From Desulfobacterales bacterium (GTDB lineage Bacteria; Desulfobacterota; DSM-4660; Desulfatiglandales; JALVZP01), in assembly GCA_027037575.1 (NCBI GenBank), contig JALVZP010000248.1, positions 1 to 22,701 of the forward strand: 22,701 nucleotides of DNA, read 5' to 3'. The notes beneath the pieces are model-generated. The model was not told the origin of the DNA, searched no databases, and worked only from the letters and a program-made list of their open reading frames with translations. A program made the translations under genes and the position numbers. Below are positions 1 through 6,686 of this stretch, piece by piece; within the stretch, counting starts at the first letter, position 1; each line of letters starts with the position of its first letter.

Positions 1-1
1 C

Positions 2-157
2 TTTGACAATCATACTACTAATGGCTTTACAGAAGGATGCCATACTAAGATTAAGATGTTAAAGCGTATCTCTTTTGGCTTAAAAAATGTGGAGGTGTAT
101 CGTAGAAAGATGATACTGGGGTTCTTACCACTTGAAAGTTGTTTCCACACACTTTGA
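2..157 (+). CDS. Transposase, ISL3-like, C-terminal fragment (5' end outside window)
   Basis: The frame is open from the window edge for 51 codons and ends at TGA 155-157. The readable tail contains TNGFTEGCHTKIKMLKRISFG and then a basic YRRK. This matches the 'NGxxEGxNxKIKxLKRxxyGfrnfxxxrxRil' C-terminal signature of DDE transposases of the ISL3 (DUF4277/transposase_20-like) group, including the Glu of the catalytic triad region. The last residues overlap the probable terminal inverted repeat, so the gene ends inside the element's tip. The N-terminal zinc-binding and helix-turn-helix parts and the catalytic aspartates are not in view. The family assignment rests on this short tail only. Confidence 0.65.
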   Translation, partial: FDNHTTNGFTEGCHTKIKMLKRISFGLKNVEVYRRKMILGFLPLESCFHTL

Positions 158-166
158 AAAAGAGCC
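131..166. repeat. Probable right terminal inverted repeat of the ISL3-like element
   Basis: Read on the minus strand from 166, this stretch begins GGCTCTTTTTCAAAGTGTGT, which resembles ISL3-family termini starting GGCTCTTT. It lies at the end of the transposase gene, as expected. The matching left repeat and the target-site duplication cannot be tested here, so the boundary at 166 is inferred from the family pattern. Confidence 0.45.
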
Positions 167-240
167 CCAACTTCCTTAAGAGCTTGATTATACAATGAGA
201 TTGATTATTTTTTATAAAAAACAGAAAGGATTTAGTAAAG

Positions 241-1344
241 ATGAAAAGGGGAGATACTATAGATAGTCTATTTTCATCTTTGCAAAAAGCAGAGAAGATA
301 AAGGAAGAAAGATTTGAGGATATCAAATATTTCAGACTGAAAGAGGATTTTAGGAAATTCCTGAGAGGAACAGTATATTACAATGGAGAGGTAATATTTG
401 GATATCCTCGAATAGCACGTATAATCTCTTTGGAAAAAGGAATAAGGAATGTCCAGGAGCCTTTCTGGATGGAAGAAAAGGCAAATGGATATAATGTCAG
501 GGTAGCAAAACTGAATAACAAGATAGTTGCTTTTACAAGATCTGGCTATATCTGTCCATTTACAACAGATAGACTTCCCGATCTTGGTGATTTTGAGAAC
601 TTCTTCAAGGAAAATAGCAACGTTGTTATATGTGGAGAAGTTGTAGGTAGAAGCACTCCTTACTCAGATTTTTGTCCTCCCTATATTGAAGATGAGATTA
701 GTTTTTTTGCCTTTGATATCTTTCAAAAGAATGATTGGAGATTCTTAGAACCTGAGGAAAGGTATTCCCTTCTTTCTAAGTATTCAATAAGACAGGTAAG
801 ATCCTGGGGTCCTTTTAAATATAATAATCTCTCAACAGTAAAAGATATCTTAAAGGAGCTAAATAAAGAAGGTGTAGAAGGAGTGGTCTTTAAATCAGCT
901 TCTGGAAGGAGGACAAAATACGCACTTCCATTGATAAATATAGAAGATATAAATACCTCATCCAGATTAATCTTTGAACTTCCTCCAGAATTCTTTATCC
1001 AGAGAATAGAAAGGTTTATCATTGGATCAATTGAACTTGGAGAAGGTATTGGTGAAGAGGAGATAGACAGGATAGGTAAGGCATTTATATATGGCTCTAA
1101 GGAGACTGTAGATCAGTTTTTAAAAGAAAGGAAGGTAAGCTTTAAGTATAGATTAAGATTTAGAAATTATGAAAGGGCAAAACTTTTGGTAGAGACTGTC
1201 AATAAGACAAGCAAGGTAACAAAGCTCAATATACTGACTTCAGAAAAAAGAGGGGAATATTGGGATGTTGAAATGGAAAAGAGCTTTATCAAATCTACAA
1301 GTAGATTAGCAAGTATCTTTGCTGGAAACATCTTTTATGATTAG
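241..1344 (+). CDS. ATP-dependent RNA ligase, Rnl3 / Pab1020 family
   Basis: This is a nucleotidyltransferase-superfamily RNA ligase of the type best known from archaea (Pab1020, MthRnl), which joins or circularises RNA through a lysyl-AMP intermediate. The nucleotidyl motifs appear in order: motif I KANGYN with nucleophile Lys80; motif III CGEVVGRSTPY around residues 131-141 (Glu133); motif IIIa FFAFDIF at 155-161; motif IV EGVVFK at 213-218; motif V RTKYAL at 224-229. The remaining C-terminal ~130 residues match the dimerisation/C-terminal region expected in this family, and 367 aa is close to full family length. The start is ATG 241, with a purine-rich AAAGGA about 10 nt upstream. The gene is convergent with its PIN-domain partner, and the stop regions overlap by 4 bp. 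The physiological RNA substrate of this family is not settled. Confidence 0.9.
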   Translation: MKRGDTIDSLFSSLQKAEKIKEERFEDIKYFRLKEDFRKFLRGTVYYNGEVIFGYPRIARIISLEKGIRNVQEPFWMEEKANGYNVRVAKLNNKIVAFTRSGYICPFTTDRLPDLGDFENFFKENSNVVICGEVVGRSTPYSDFCPPYIEDEISFFAFDIFQKNDWRFLEPEERYSLLSKYSIRQVRSWGPFKYNNLSTVKDILKELNKEGVEGVVFKSASGRRTKYALPLINIEDINTSSRLIFELPPEFFIQRIERFIIGSIELGEGIGEEEIDRIGKAFIYGSKETVDQFLKERKVSFKYRLRFRNYERAKLLVETVNKTSKVTKLNILTSEKRGEYWDVEMEKSFIKSTSRLASIFAGNIFYD

Positions 1345-1940
1345 TTTTTTCTCTTTAAAAGCTTAAAGAAATTTCTTGGATTAACTATCCTGATACCCAA
1401 TTTTTCTGCCCATCTTATTACACCATAGTCAATAGTGATTATTCCTGCATCCAGTTCAAGTGCAAGAAGGACTACTTCTAAGTCCTCCTTTGAATCTATA
1501 ATTCCTTCCCTGAGTGCCTGTCTATACTTTTCCCTCAGGCGGGCAATTATGGTGTTTTCATCTTTTTTTTCTGTTATTTCTCTCACCGCATTTTCTGCTA
1601 CTCTCAGACCTTTATTTATACGTTCCCTGATCTCATCTATAAGCTCATACAAAAATGCCCCACTTACCTTTATTTCATATTTTTTTGGTGGTTTAAGCCT
1701 TATAAGGAGTTCTGTATCAGGAGGAAGGTCTTCTCCTATGAAGTTTTGGAGCTCTGAATAAACTGAAGGTGGCATATAGAATTCAATATCTTTTATCTTT
1801 TTTGCATGCTCTATGAACTTTAGAAATGCCTCTCTCGGACTTGATTCAAGTAGTATATATGTGTCAGGATTGGTAAATATACTTGTATCAATTACAAATT
1901 TCCCTTTTTCTTGCCCAATTGTGTTTAAATATTCTTCCAT
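1341..1940 (-). CDS. RNA ligase partner protein, PIN-domain putative ribonuclease
   Basis: This 199-aa protein begins, after a short leader, with FVIDTSIFTNPD. The aspartate at residue 18 is the first acidic residue of a PIN (VapC-like) active site. Near the C-terminus, LELDAGIITIDYGVIRWAE supplies further acidic residues, followed by the typical PIN ending 'GIRIVNPRNF'. The protein belongs to the family known as 'RNA ligase partner' (TIGR03875-type), which tracks Pab1020-family RNA ligases across genomes. Here it sits immediately tail-to-tail with such a ligase. By family knowledge it is a candidate Mg2+-dependent endoribonuclease. That it produces or repairs the ends used by the ligase is an inference from their co-occurrence. 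No antitoxin-like gene lies beside it, which argues against an ordinary VapBC module. Confidence 0.85.
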   Translation of the reverse strand: MEEYLNTIGQEKGKFVIDTSIFTNPDTYILLESSPREAFLKFIEHAKKIKDIEFYMPPSVYSELQNFIGEDLPPDTELLIRLKPPKKYEIKVSGAFLYELIDEIRERINKGLRVAENAVREITEKKDENTIIARLREKYRQALREGIIDSKEDLEVVLLALELDAGIITIDYGVIRWAEKLGIRIVNPRNFFKLLKRKN

Positions 1941-2261
1941 CTCAGTCTATAAATAACTAATTTTTTCTTTTATTACAATAAGAAGTGTTCAACAGCATTT
2001 TCAAGTTTTTCTGTGAAAACGTCTTTTTGGCTTTATTCCAATACTGGGTAGAATTATATTTCATGGCTCCATCTTTTTGATGGAAAGAATTTATGTTCAT
2101 TAATAATAATGTCTTATGGTATTGGTTCGTATCTGTTGGAACTTGGAGTATAAATTTAATTAAAGTAAAGCTATTTTTTATTAGCTAATCTGAATTAATT
2201 CTTGTGACAAAATGGTAGATTTGATAAAGTTATATTTAAACTTTTGGAAAGAGAAAGAAAG
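1941..2261. other. Non-coding, A+T-rich spacer of about 320 bp
   Basis: No convincing gene is present. A small perfect hairpin (TCCATC, 5-nt loop, GATGGA; 2068-2084) is not followed by a T-run on either strand, so it is not a clear terminator. On the minus strand around 2000-2070, short protein-like stretches occur in more than one frame (for example FTEKLENAVEHFLL ending at a TAA). This may be the remains of an eroded gene. The stretch must also hold the promoter of the PIN gene on the minus strand, but I see no box good enough to call. Confidence 0.4.
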
Positions 2262-2647
2262 ATGATGATTACTGACAATCTTATAAGAAGAAAGATAAGT
2301 GAAATAGAGCCACACCTAAGGGATATTCTTATTTCAATCCTGGAAGGAATAGAAAAGCATACGCAACATATATCACAGCAGGTTACAAAAAATGAATTCA
2401 ATGAACTAAAAGATATAGTAGCTGGTCTTACAAGAAAAGTTAATGAGCTTGCAGAAGCACATAGAAGGACAGAAGAAGACTTGCGCAATCACTTGAAAGA
2501 ACAAATATACAAGTTGGAGGGCTCTCAAGAAACGTGGCATATTCGCTGAAAAATGAATCATACAGACATCTTCCAGCAATACTTAAAAGTCGCCACAACA
2601 TAGAATTGATAGACAGATTTATCAGGACACATTTAGCAGGTGAATAG
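2262..2647 (+). pseudogene. Frameshifted and truncated DUF3782-like coiled-coil protein
   Basis: The first frame runs from ATG 2262 (or TTG 2244) to a TGA at 2547-2549. It encodes a coiled-coil protein with the heptad run 'TKNEFNELKDIVAGLTRKVNELAEAHRRTEEDL', typical of the DUF3782 group of thermophile and cyanobacterial proteins. At about 2513-2519 the homology moves to another frame: GGLSRNVAYSLKNESYRHLP then ILKSRHNIELIDRFIRTHLAGE, ending at TAG 2645-2647. Restoring one G in the TTGGAGGG stretch joins the two parts into KLGGLSRNVAY, the expected family sequence. Even joined, the protein stops where relatives continue into a C-terminal nuclease-like fold, so it is also 3'-truncated. A sequencing error could explain the frameshift but not the missing C-terminus. 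Confidence 0.65.
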
Positions 2648-2701
2648 TAGCTATTATTTAATAAGTAAAATGCAAATTAAGGCCTATTTAGGAGGTAAGG
2701 T

Positions 2702-3430
2702 ATGAAAATATTATCTGTAAATGGTAGTCCGCATAAGGAAAAGGGAAATACTTATTTGATTGTAAGGGAGTTTTTAAATGGTGCAGAAGAAGAAGGAGCA
2801 GAGATAATAGATGAGATATTCCTTCAGGAAAAAAAGATAAATTATTGTCTTGGATGTTTTATGTGTTGGACAAAAACACCTGGAAAATGCATTCAGAAGG
2901 ATGATATGGGAGGGATACTTGAAAAGGTCCTTCAATCTGATCTCCTTCTTCTTTCTACTCCAATCTATTTAGATGGAGTAAGTGCCCAGACAAAAACATT
3001 TTTAGATAGACTAATACCTGTCTTAAGAGCACACTTTACCATAGAAAATGGTCACTGTAGGCATATAAAGGGAGTAGAAAAGATTCCAGGTCTTTTTTTA
3101 ATAAGCAGTTCAGGTTTTATGGAAATGGATAATTTTGAATTGACAATAGAATCGTTAAAAAGAGCATGCCTAAACCTTTATATGGAATACAAAGGGCATC
3201 TTCTTAGACCTGGTTCTCATTTTATGAGATTAAAAGATATTTATAAAAATGAAATAGAGGTTGTTCTTAAGGGAGCAAAAGAGGCAGGAAAAGAGTTTAT
3301 AAGATATGGAAAAGTAAGTGATGAAACAAAAGCCAAGGTATCAATTCCTTTTTGCAATAAAGAGGAGTTTGTAAAGCAGACAAACCTTTTGTGGGATAGG
3401 CTTATTGAAAGTTTGAAAAAAAATAAATGA
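2702..3430 (+). CDS. Flavodoxin-fold NAD(P)H-dependent reductase, iron-sulfur flavoprotein-like
   Basis: The N-terminus MKILSVNGSPHKEKGNT is the FMN phosphate-binding loop (GSPxxxGNT) of the NADPH-dependent FMN reductase / iron-sulfur flavoprotein superfamily. Residues 49-63 carry the compact cysteine motif C-x2-C-x2-C-x7-C, which in iron-sulfur flavoproteins binds a [4Fe-4S] cluster. It is followed by the family's 'KDDM' and by 'LLLLSTPIYLDGVSAQTKTFLDR', the usual second FMN loop. At 242 aa it is somewhat longer than minimal members. The start is secure: TAGGAGGTAAGGT stands right before ATG 2702. It likely acts as a cytoplasmic electron-transfer flavoprotein; the partner is unknown. Its stop overlaps the next gene in ATGA, so the two are translationally coupled, although no functional link is obvious. 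Confidence 0.85.
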   Translation: MKILSVNGSPHKEKGNTYLIVREFLNGAEEEGAEIIDEIFLQEKKINYCLGCFMCWTKTPGKCIQKDDMGGILEKVLQSDLLLLSTPIYLDGVSAQTKTFLDRLIPVLRAHFTIENGHCRHIKGVEKIPGLFLISSSGFMEMDNFELTIESLKRACLNLYMEYKGHLLRPGSHFMRLKDIYKNEIEVVLKGAKEAGKEFIRYGKVSDETKAKVSIPFCNKEEFVKQTNLLWDRLIESLKKNK

Positions 3431-4308
3431 AAGTAAGTGTTATCATTCCTACCTACAATAGGGGTTGGTGCATAGGCAGGGCGATATCTTCTATTTTTTA
3501 TCAGCAATGTGAAGACTATGAAATAATTGTTGTGGATGATGGATCAAAGGATAATACAAAAGATGTACTTTCTCTTTTTGGAGAAAGAATAAGGGTTATA
3601 AGGAATTCAGAAAATAAAGGAGTTTCATATTCCAGAAACATAGGAATAAAAAATGCAAAATACCCTTTTATAGCATTTTTGGATTCAGATGATTATTGGC
3701 TTCCCAAGAAGCTTTTATATCAGATTCAATTCTTTAAAGAAAATACAGATGCAAAGATATGTCAGACACAGGAGGTATGGATAAGAAAGGGGAAGAGGGT
3801 AAATCCCAAAAAAAGGCATCTGAAGCCATCTGGAGACATATTTAAACCATCTTTAAGACTCTGCCTGGTAAGCCCATCTGCTGTTATGCTCAAAAAAAGT
3901 CTATTTGATGAGGTTGGTCTTTTTGATGAGGACCTCCCTGTATGTGAAGACTATGATATGTGGCTCAGGATATCCTGTAGATACCATGTATATCTTATTG
4001 ACAAGCCTTTGGTTGTAAAGACAGGGGGCCATAGTGACCAGCTTTCTTCTAAGTACTGGGGAATGGACAGATTCAGGATTTATTCCTTAGTGAAGCTAAT
4101 TAAAAATGAGGCCCTTTCAGAAGAAAAATATGAAGCAGCGATTGAGGAGCTTTCCTATAAGTGCAGGATATATGGAAATGGTTGCATAAAAAGGGGCAGG
4201 CTTCAGGAAGGAAATTTTTTCCTGAACCTGCCAGATAGGGTAAGGAAAGATCCTGCTACTCCTTTTTTAGAATTAAGACATCTACTATTCCCTCAAGTGC
4301 TTTCTTAA
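3427..4308 (+). CDS. Glycosyltransferase family 2
   Basis: This is a GT-A fold glycosyltransferase. It starts with VSVIIPTYNRGWCIGRAISS, has the nucleotide-sugar motif VVDDGSKDNT (residues 36-44), NKGVSYSRNIGIKNA, and the metal-binding FLDSDDYW (Asp86-Ser-Asp88-Asp89). The acceptor-side CEDYDMWLR motif comes later. At 293 aa it is complete for a soluble family 2 enzyme, with no membrane anchor visible. It probably transfers a sugar in surface polysaccharide or glycoprotein synthesis; donor and acceptor cannot be predicted. ATG 3427 overlaps the preceding stop in ATGA. The 3' 53 bp overlap the convergent hydrolase gene, so the last ~17 codons also encode the hydrolase tail on the other strand. 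Confidence 0.9.
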   Translation: MKVSVIIPTYNRGWCIGRAISSIFYQQCEDYEIIVVDDGSKDNTKDVLSLFGERIRVIRNSENKGVSYSRNIGIKNAKYPFIAFLDSDDYWLPKKLLYQIQFFKENTDAKICQTQEVWIRKGKRVNPKKRHLKPSGDIFKPSLRLCLVSPSAVMLKKSLFDEVGLFDEDLPVCEDYDMWLRISCRYHVYLIDKPLVVKTGGHSDQLSSKYWGMDRFRIYSLVKLIKNEALSEEKYEAAIEELSYKCRIYGNGCIKRGRLQEGNFFLNLPDRVRKDPATPFLELRHLLFPQVLS

Positions 4309-4888
4309 ATCTGATTGCATCATCTTCACTTCCAACAATTGCACCATAGTGCATTGGTATTGCAAGCTTTGGCTTTATTGCCTTTGCTGCCTCTACTGCC
4401 TGATCAGCCGTCATAACATATACACCTGATACAGGAAGAAGAGCAATATCCACATTTATCCCCTTCATTTCGGGTATAAAATCTGTATCTCCTGCATGAT
4501 ATATCCTAACCCCATCAACCTCTACAATAAATCCAAGCCATCCATTTGCCTTTGGATGGAAATCCTTTCCTATATTATATGCGGGGACTGCCTCTATCTT
4601 TACACCATTTACCTCTATCTTTTCACCTGGCTTTACCACTTTGACATTTCCTGAAAGCCTCTTTGCAGAATCCTTCTCAGTAACAATAATAGTATCAGGA
4701 CCCTGGATCTTCCTGATATCTTCTGGAGAGCAATGATCAAAATGTTCATGAGAGACCAAAATTATATCTGCTATTGGTCCACCAGATATCTGAAATGGAT
4801 CAAAGTATATGATCTTACTCGCATCAATCCTAAATGAATCATGTCCTAACCAGTGTATCTTCTTTGCAAATTCTTTGATATCAGCCAT
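4256..4888 (-). CDS. Metallo-beta-lactamase-fold metal-dependent hydrolase (UPF0173/YtkL type)
   Basis: This 210-aa MBL-fold enzyme carries the zinc motif SHEHFDH (His47, His49, Asp51, His52). Further ligands follow: YHAGDTDFIPEM and, near the end, AIPMHYG. The opening IHWLGHDSFRID and the absence of extra domains place it with the L-ascorbate-6-phosphate lactonase-like / UPF0173 small hydrolases, whose substrates are mostly unknown. The start is ATG 4888, with a strong TAGGAGGGG Shine-Dalgarno 4-6 nt upstream and a sigma70-like promoter about 30 bp further. It is transcribed away from the flagellar operon and convergent with the glycosyltransferase, so no terminator fits between the two coding regions. 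Confidence 0.88.
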   Translation of the reverse strand: MADIKEFAKKIHWLGHDSFRIDASKIIYFDPFQISGGPIADIILVSHEHFDHCSPEDIRKIQGPDTIIVTEKDSAKRLSGNVKVVKPGEKIEVNGVKIEAVPAYNIGKDFHPKANGWLGFIVEVDGVRIYHAGDTDFIPEMKGINVDIALLPVSGVYVMTADQAVEAAKAIKPKLAIPMHYGAIVGSEDDAIRFKKALEGIVDVLILKKE

Positions 4889-4914
4889 TTTCCCCTCCTA
4901 CACTTTTTTAGTTA

Positions 4915-4943
4915 AATATAAAGCAAGCTTAAAAGAACTTCAA
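4915..4943 (-). promoter_or_regulatory. Sigma70-type promoter of the MBL hydrolase gene
   Basis: On the minus strand TTGAAG (4943-4938) is followed by exactly 17 bp and then TATATT (4920-4915). The -10 box matches 5 of 6 and the -35 box 4 of 6 consensus bases. It lies about 27 bp upstream of ATG 4888, leaving a short leader with the TAGGAGGGG ribosome-binding site. Confidence 0.55.
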
Positions 4944-4985
4944 CTATAGCCTTTGTGCATTTTAGTTGTTACATAAGTTTACATA

Positions 4986-5002
4986 TGTGTCAAATTGTCA
5001 CA
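4986..5002. promoter_or_regulatory. Imperfect inverted repeat, possible operator or activator site
   Basis: TGTGTCAA, one central A, then TTGTCACA: the arms match at 7 of 8 positions. It lies in the 202-bp divergent spacer between the MBL gene and the flagellar operon. That puts it about 40 bp upstream of the sigma54-like -24 box and 98 bp upstream of the MBL start codon. It could bind a dimeric regulator, but nothing in the window identifies one. Confidence 0.3.
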
Positions 5003-5041
5003 CTAAACCTTTTCTTTTTTCTTAAATAGCCTTATTCTTCT

Positions 5042-5060
5042 TTGGCATAGATCTTGATTC
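5042..5060 (+). promoter_or_regulatory. Sigma54-like (-24/-12) promoter of the flagellar operon
   Basis: TTGGCATAGATCTTGATTC fits the sigma54 pattern YTGGCACRNNNNTTGCW with correct spacing. The -24 GG and the TTG of the -12 box are present; the -12 C is an A, the one important mismatch. The predicted start of transcription, near 5069, would give a leader of about 22 nt carrying the AGAGG Shine-Dalgarno before ATG 5091. Sigma54 control of flagellar structural operons is well known in many bacteria. No sigma54 or enhancer-binding protein gene is in this window. Confidence 0.45.
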
Positions 5061-5090
5061 TACCCTGGATAGAAAGAAAGAGGTTTCCAG

Positions 5091-6686
5091 ATGAGGCTAT
5101 CCAGATACATATCTTTGATAATAATCTTTATCATCCTGACACTTAATGAGGCTGTATGCTCAGTTAGTCGGGATATCTCTTCTTATCTATCCAATGCAAA
5201 TACTGAATATAAAAAGGGGAAATATGAAAAGGCAATTAAATGGTTTGAAAAGGCACTTGAAATAGTAAAAGATGAAGAATTAAAGACAAAAATTCTTTTT
5301 AACTTAGGAGATTGTTATTATGCATTAAAGAATGAAATTGCTGCATTTGATCTATATAAAGAGGCATTAAAATATCCGAATTCAAAGAAATATCTTATAT
5401 CCCATCCAGAGACATATATACATCTTGCAAATATCTATTTTAACCGCGCTGAATATAAAAAAGCAGCAGAGATATATCTGGAAATTGCAAAAAGATTCAG
5501 AAATAAAAAGCTTGCTCCTTATTGTCTTGTCAAGGCAGCAGATTCTTTTCTGAATCTAAAGAAATACAAAGAGGCATTAAGGTTATATTCTAAAGTTGTT
5601 CTTTTATATAAGGATTCTGATGAGTACTGGATAAGCAAATTTAGGATGGCAGATATTGGACTGTCTCATCCAAACCTGGAAATTCCAAAAAGCATAGAAT
5701 ATAAATCCTATTTTGATCCTGTATCAGCCTATAAGGAGATAAATGAAGAAGCACCAGAAAATCTTAAAAAATTAAAAGAGCTTGCAAGATTAAGGATTGC
5801 TGTCTTTTATACAAAAAGAAAAAGATATGCGAAAGCCCTGAGTATTACTTACTTCTTTATAAAGAATCACCCTTTAAGCCCATTCAAGGATTATGCAAAA
5901 AGCCTTTTAAAGGAAGAATTCAGGGCCTATTTAGAAGAACTTTATAAAAATAGGAACTATTCAAGGATATGTCGACTATACGATGCCCTTAAAAACCTTA
6001 TTCCTCTATCTGAATTAGACCAAAAGGCAATAGATATAATTGCAGATGCAAAATATAGAATAGGCTTATATAAGGAGGCACTCAGGCTATATCTTTTAAA
6101 TCCAAAGGAGCATATATATGAGATTGCAAGCATATATAACCTTCTTGGAAGATATAAAGATACAATAGATTTCTTGATGCCTCTAAGAGATAGCATTTCT
6201 GCAGATATATTTTCTGTTTTAGCCGAGGCCTTATACAAAGAAAGAAGATATAAGGATCTGGTAAACCTCCTAAAGGATAGAAATATTTCTAATATAGAAA
6301 TCTATTATCTTGTTGCAGAATCATACTATGAGTTAAATGATTTAAAAAATGCATTTTACTATTATTCCATAGTTGCCAAAAAGAAATCTCCATATCAGTT
6401 AAATGCAGTCCTTTCTCTTGCAAATATCCTGTTTGAGCAAAAGAGATATAAGGATGCTCTTTCATATTACAAGGTTGCTCAAAAACTTTGCAAAAAGTGT
6501 GATGATTCTGATTTTATAAACCTTCAAATAGCTGAGTGTTATTACTTCTTGGGCGATTCTCAGAGATTTGAAGCAACTTTAAAGAAAATAAAAAAAGATA
6601 ATCTTCTTAAATTTGTCTCTAATACTCGTATGCAGCTTATTAAATTAGAAAATCAGTATAGGAAGTTAAAATGGTTGATAGAGTAG
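5091..6686 (+). CDS. Exported TPR-repeat protein heading the flagellar operon
   Basis: The 531-aa product begins with a hydrophobic signal sequence (about residues 3-23, ending near 'EAVCS'). The rest is almost entirely tetratricopeptide-like helix pairs, e.g. ANTEYKKGKYEKAIKWFEKA, 'LGDCYYALKNEIAAFDLYKEAL', 'LANIYFNRAEYKKAAEIYLEIA', 'AESYYELNDLKNAFYYYS' and 'LANILFEQKRYKDALSYYKVA'. It is therefore probably a periplasmic or outer-membrane-associated scaffold. I do not recognise a named flagellar protein. It is the first gene after the sigma54-like promoter and overlaps fliE by 16 nt, so it is made together with the basal body. A role as a periplasmic motor accessory or assembly factor is inferred from position only. 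Start ATG 5091 is supported by AGAGG 7 nt upstream. Confidence 0.8.
   Translation: MRLSRYISLIIIFIILTLNEAVCSVSRDISSYLSNANTEYKKGKYEKAIKWFEKALEIVKDEELKTKILFNLGDCYYALKNEIAAFDLYKEALKYPNSKKYLISHPETYIHLANIYFNRAEYKKAAEIYLEIAKRFRNKKLAPYCLVKAADSFLNLKKYKEALRLYSKVVLLYKDSDEYWISKFRMADIGLSHPNLEIPKSIEYKSYFDPVSAYKEINEEAPENLKKLKELARLRIAVFYTKRKRYAKALSITYFFIKNHPLSPFKDYAKSLLKEEFRAYLEELYKNRNYSRICRLYDALKNLIPLSELDQKAIDIIADAKYRIGLYKEALRLYLLNPKEHIYEIASIYNLLGRYKDTIDFLMPLRDSISADIFSVLAEALYKERRYKDLVNLLKDRNISNIEIYYLVAESYYELNDLKNAFYYYSIVAKKKSPYQLNAVLSLANILFEQKRYKDALSYYKVAQKLCKKCDDSDFINLQIAECYYFLGDSQRFEATLKKIKKDNLLKFVSNTRMQLIKLENQYRKLKWLIE

Larger units (their letters stand above)
1..166 (+). mobile_element. Right end of an ISL3-family-like insertion sequence (left part outside window)
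   Basis: The window opens inside an insertion sequence. A transposase C-terminus is readable from base 2 to a TGA at 155-157. Directly over its 3' end lies a stretch (131-166) whose reverse complement begins GGCTCTTTTTCAAAG, the style of terminal inverted repeat known for ISL3-family elements. The element probably ends at 166, with the RNA ligase start codon 74 bp further on. The other end, the target duplication and the upstream two thirds of the transposase lie outside the window, so I cannot tell whether the copy is intact. Confidence 0.6.

Noticed and set aside
167..240. Promoter for the RNA ligase gene (TATACA near 189, TTGATT near 201)
   Set aside because: No pair of boxes with 16-18 bp spacing; not supported.
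1341..1940. VapC toxin of a VapBC module
   Set aside because: No antitoxin gene adjoins it, and its sequence and convergent position beside a Pab1020-type ligase match the RNA ligase partner family better.
2068..2084. Perfect 6-bp hairpin TCCATC/GATGGA
   Set aside because: No T-tract on either side and no adjacent gene end to terminate; likely chance in A+T-rich DNA.
1990..2100. Minus-strand protein-like fragments (FTEKLENAVEHFLL and YNSTQYWNKAKK in different frames)
   Set aside because: Too short, and in different frames without a start; noted as possible erosion but not called a pseudogene.
5022..5051. Sigma28-type promoter (TAAA ... GGCATAGA) before the flagellar operon
   Set aside because: Spacing is 17 instead of 15 nt and the -10 match is poor; the sigma54 pattern explains the same bases better.
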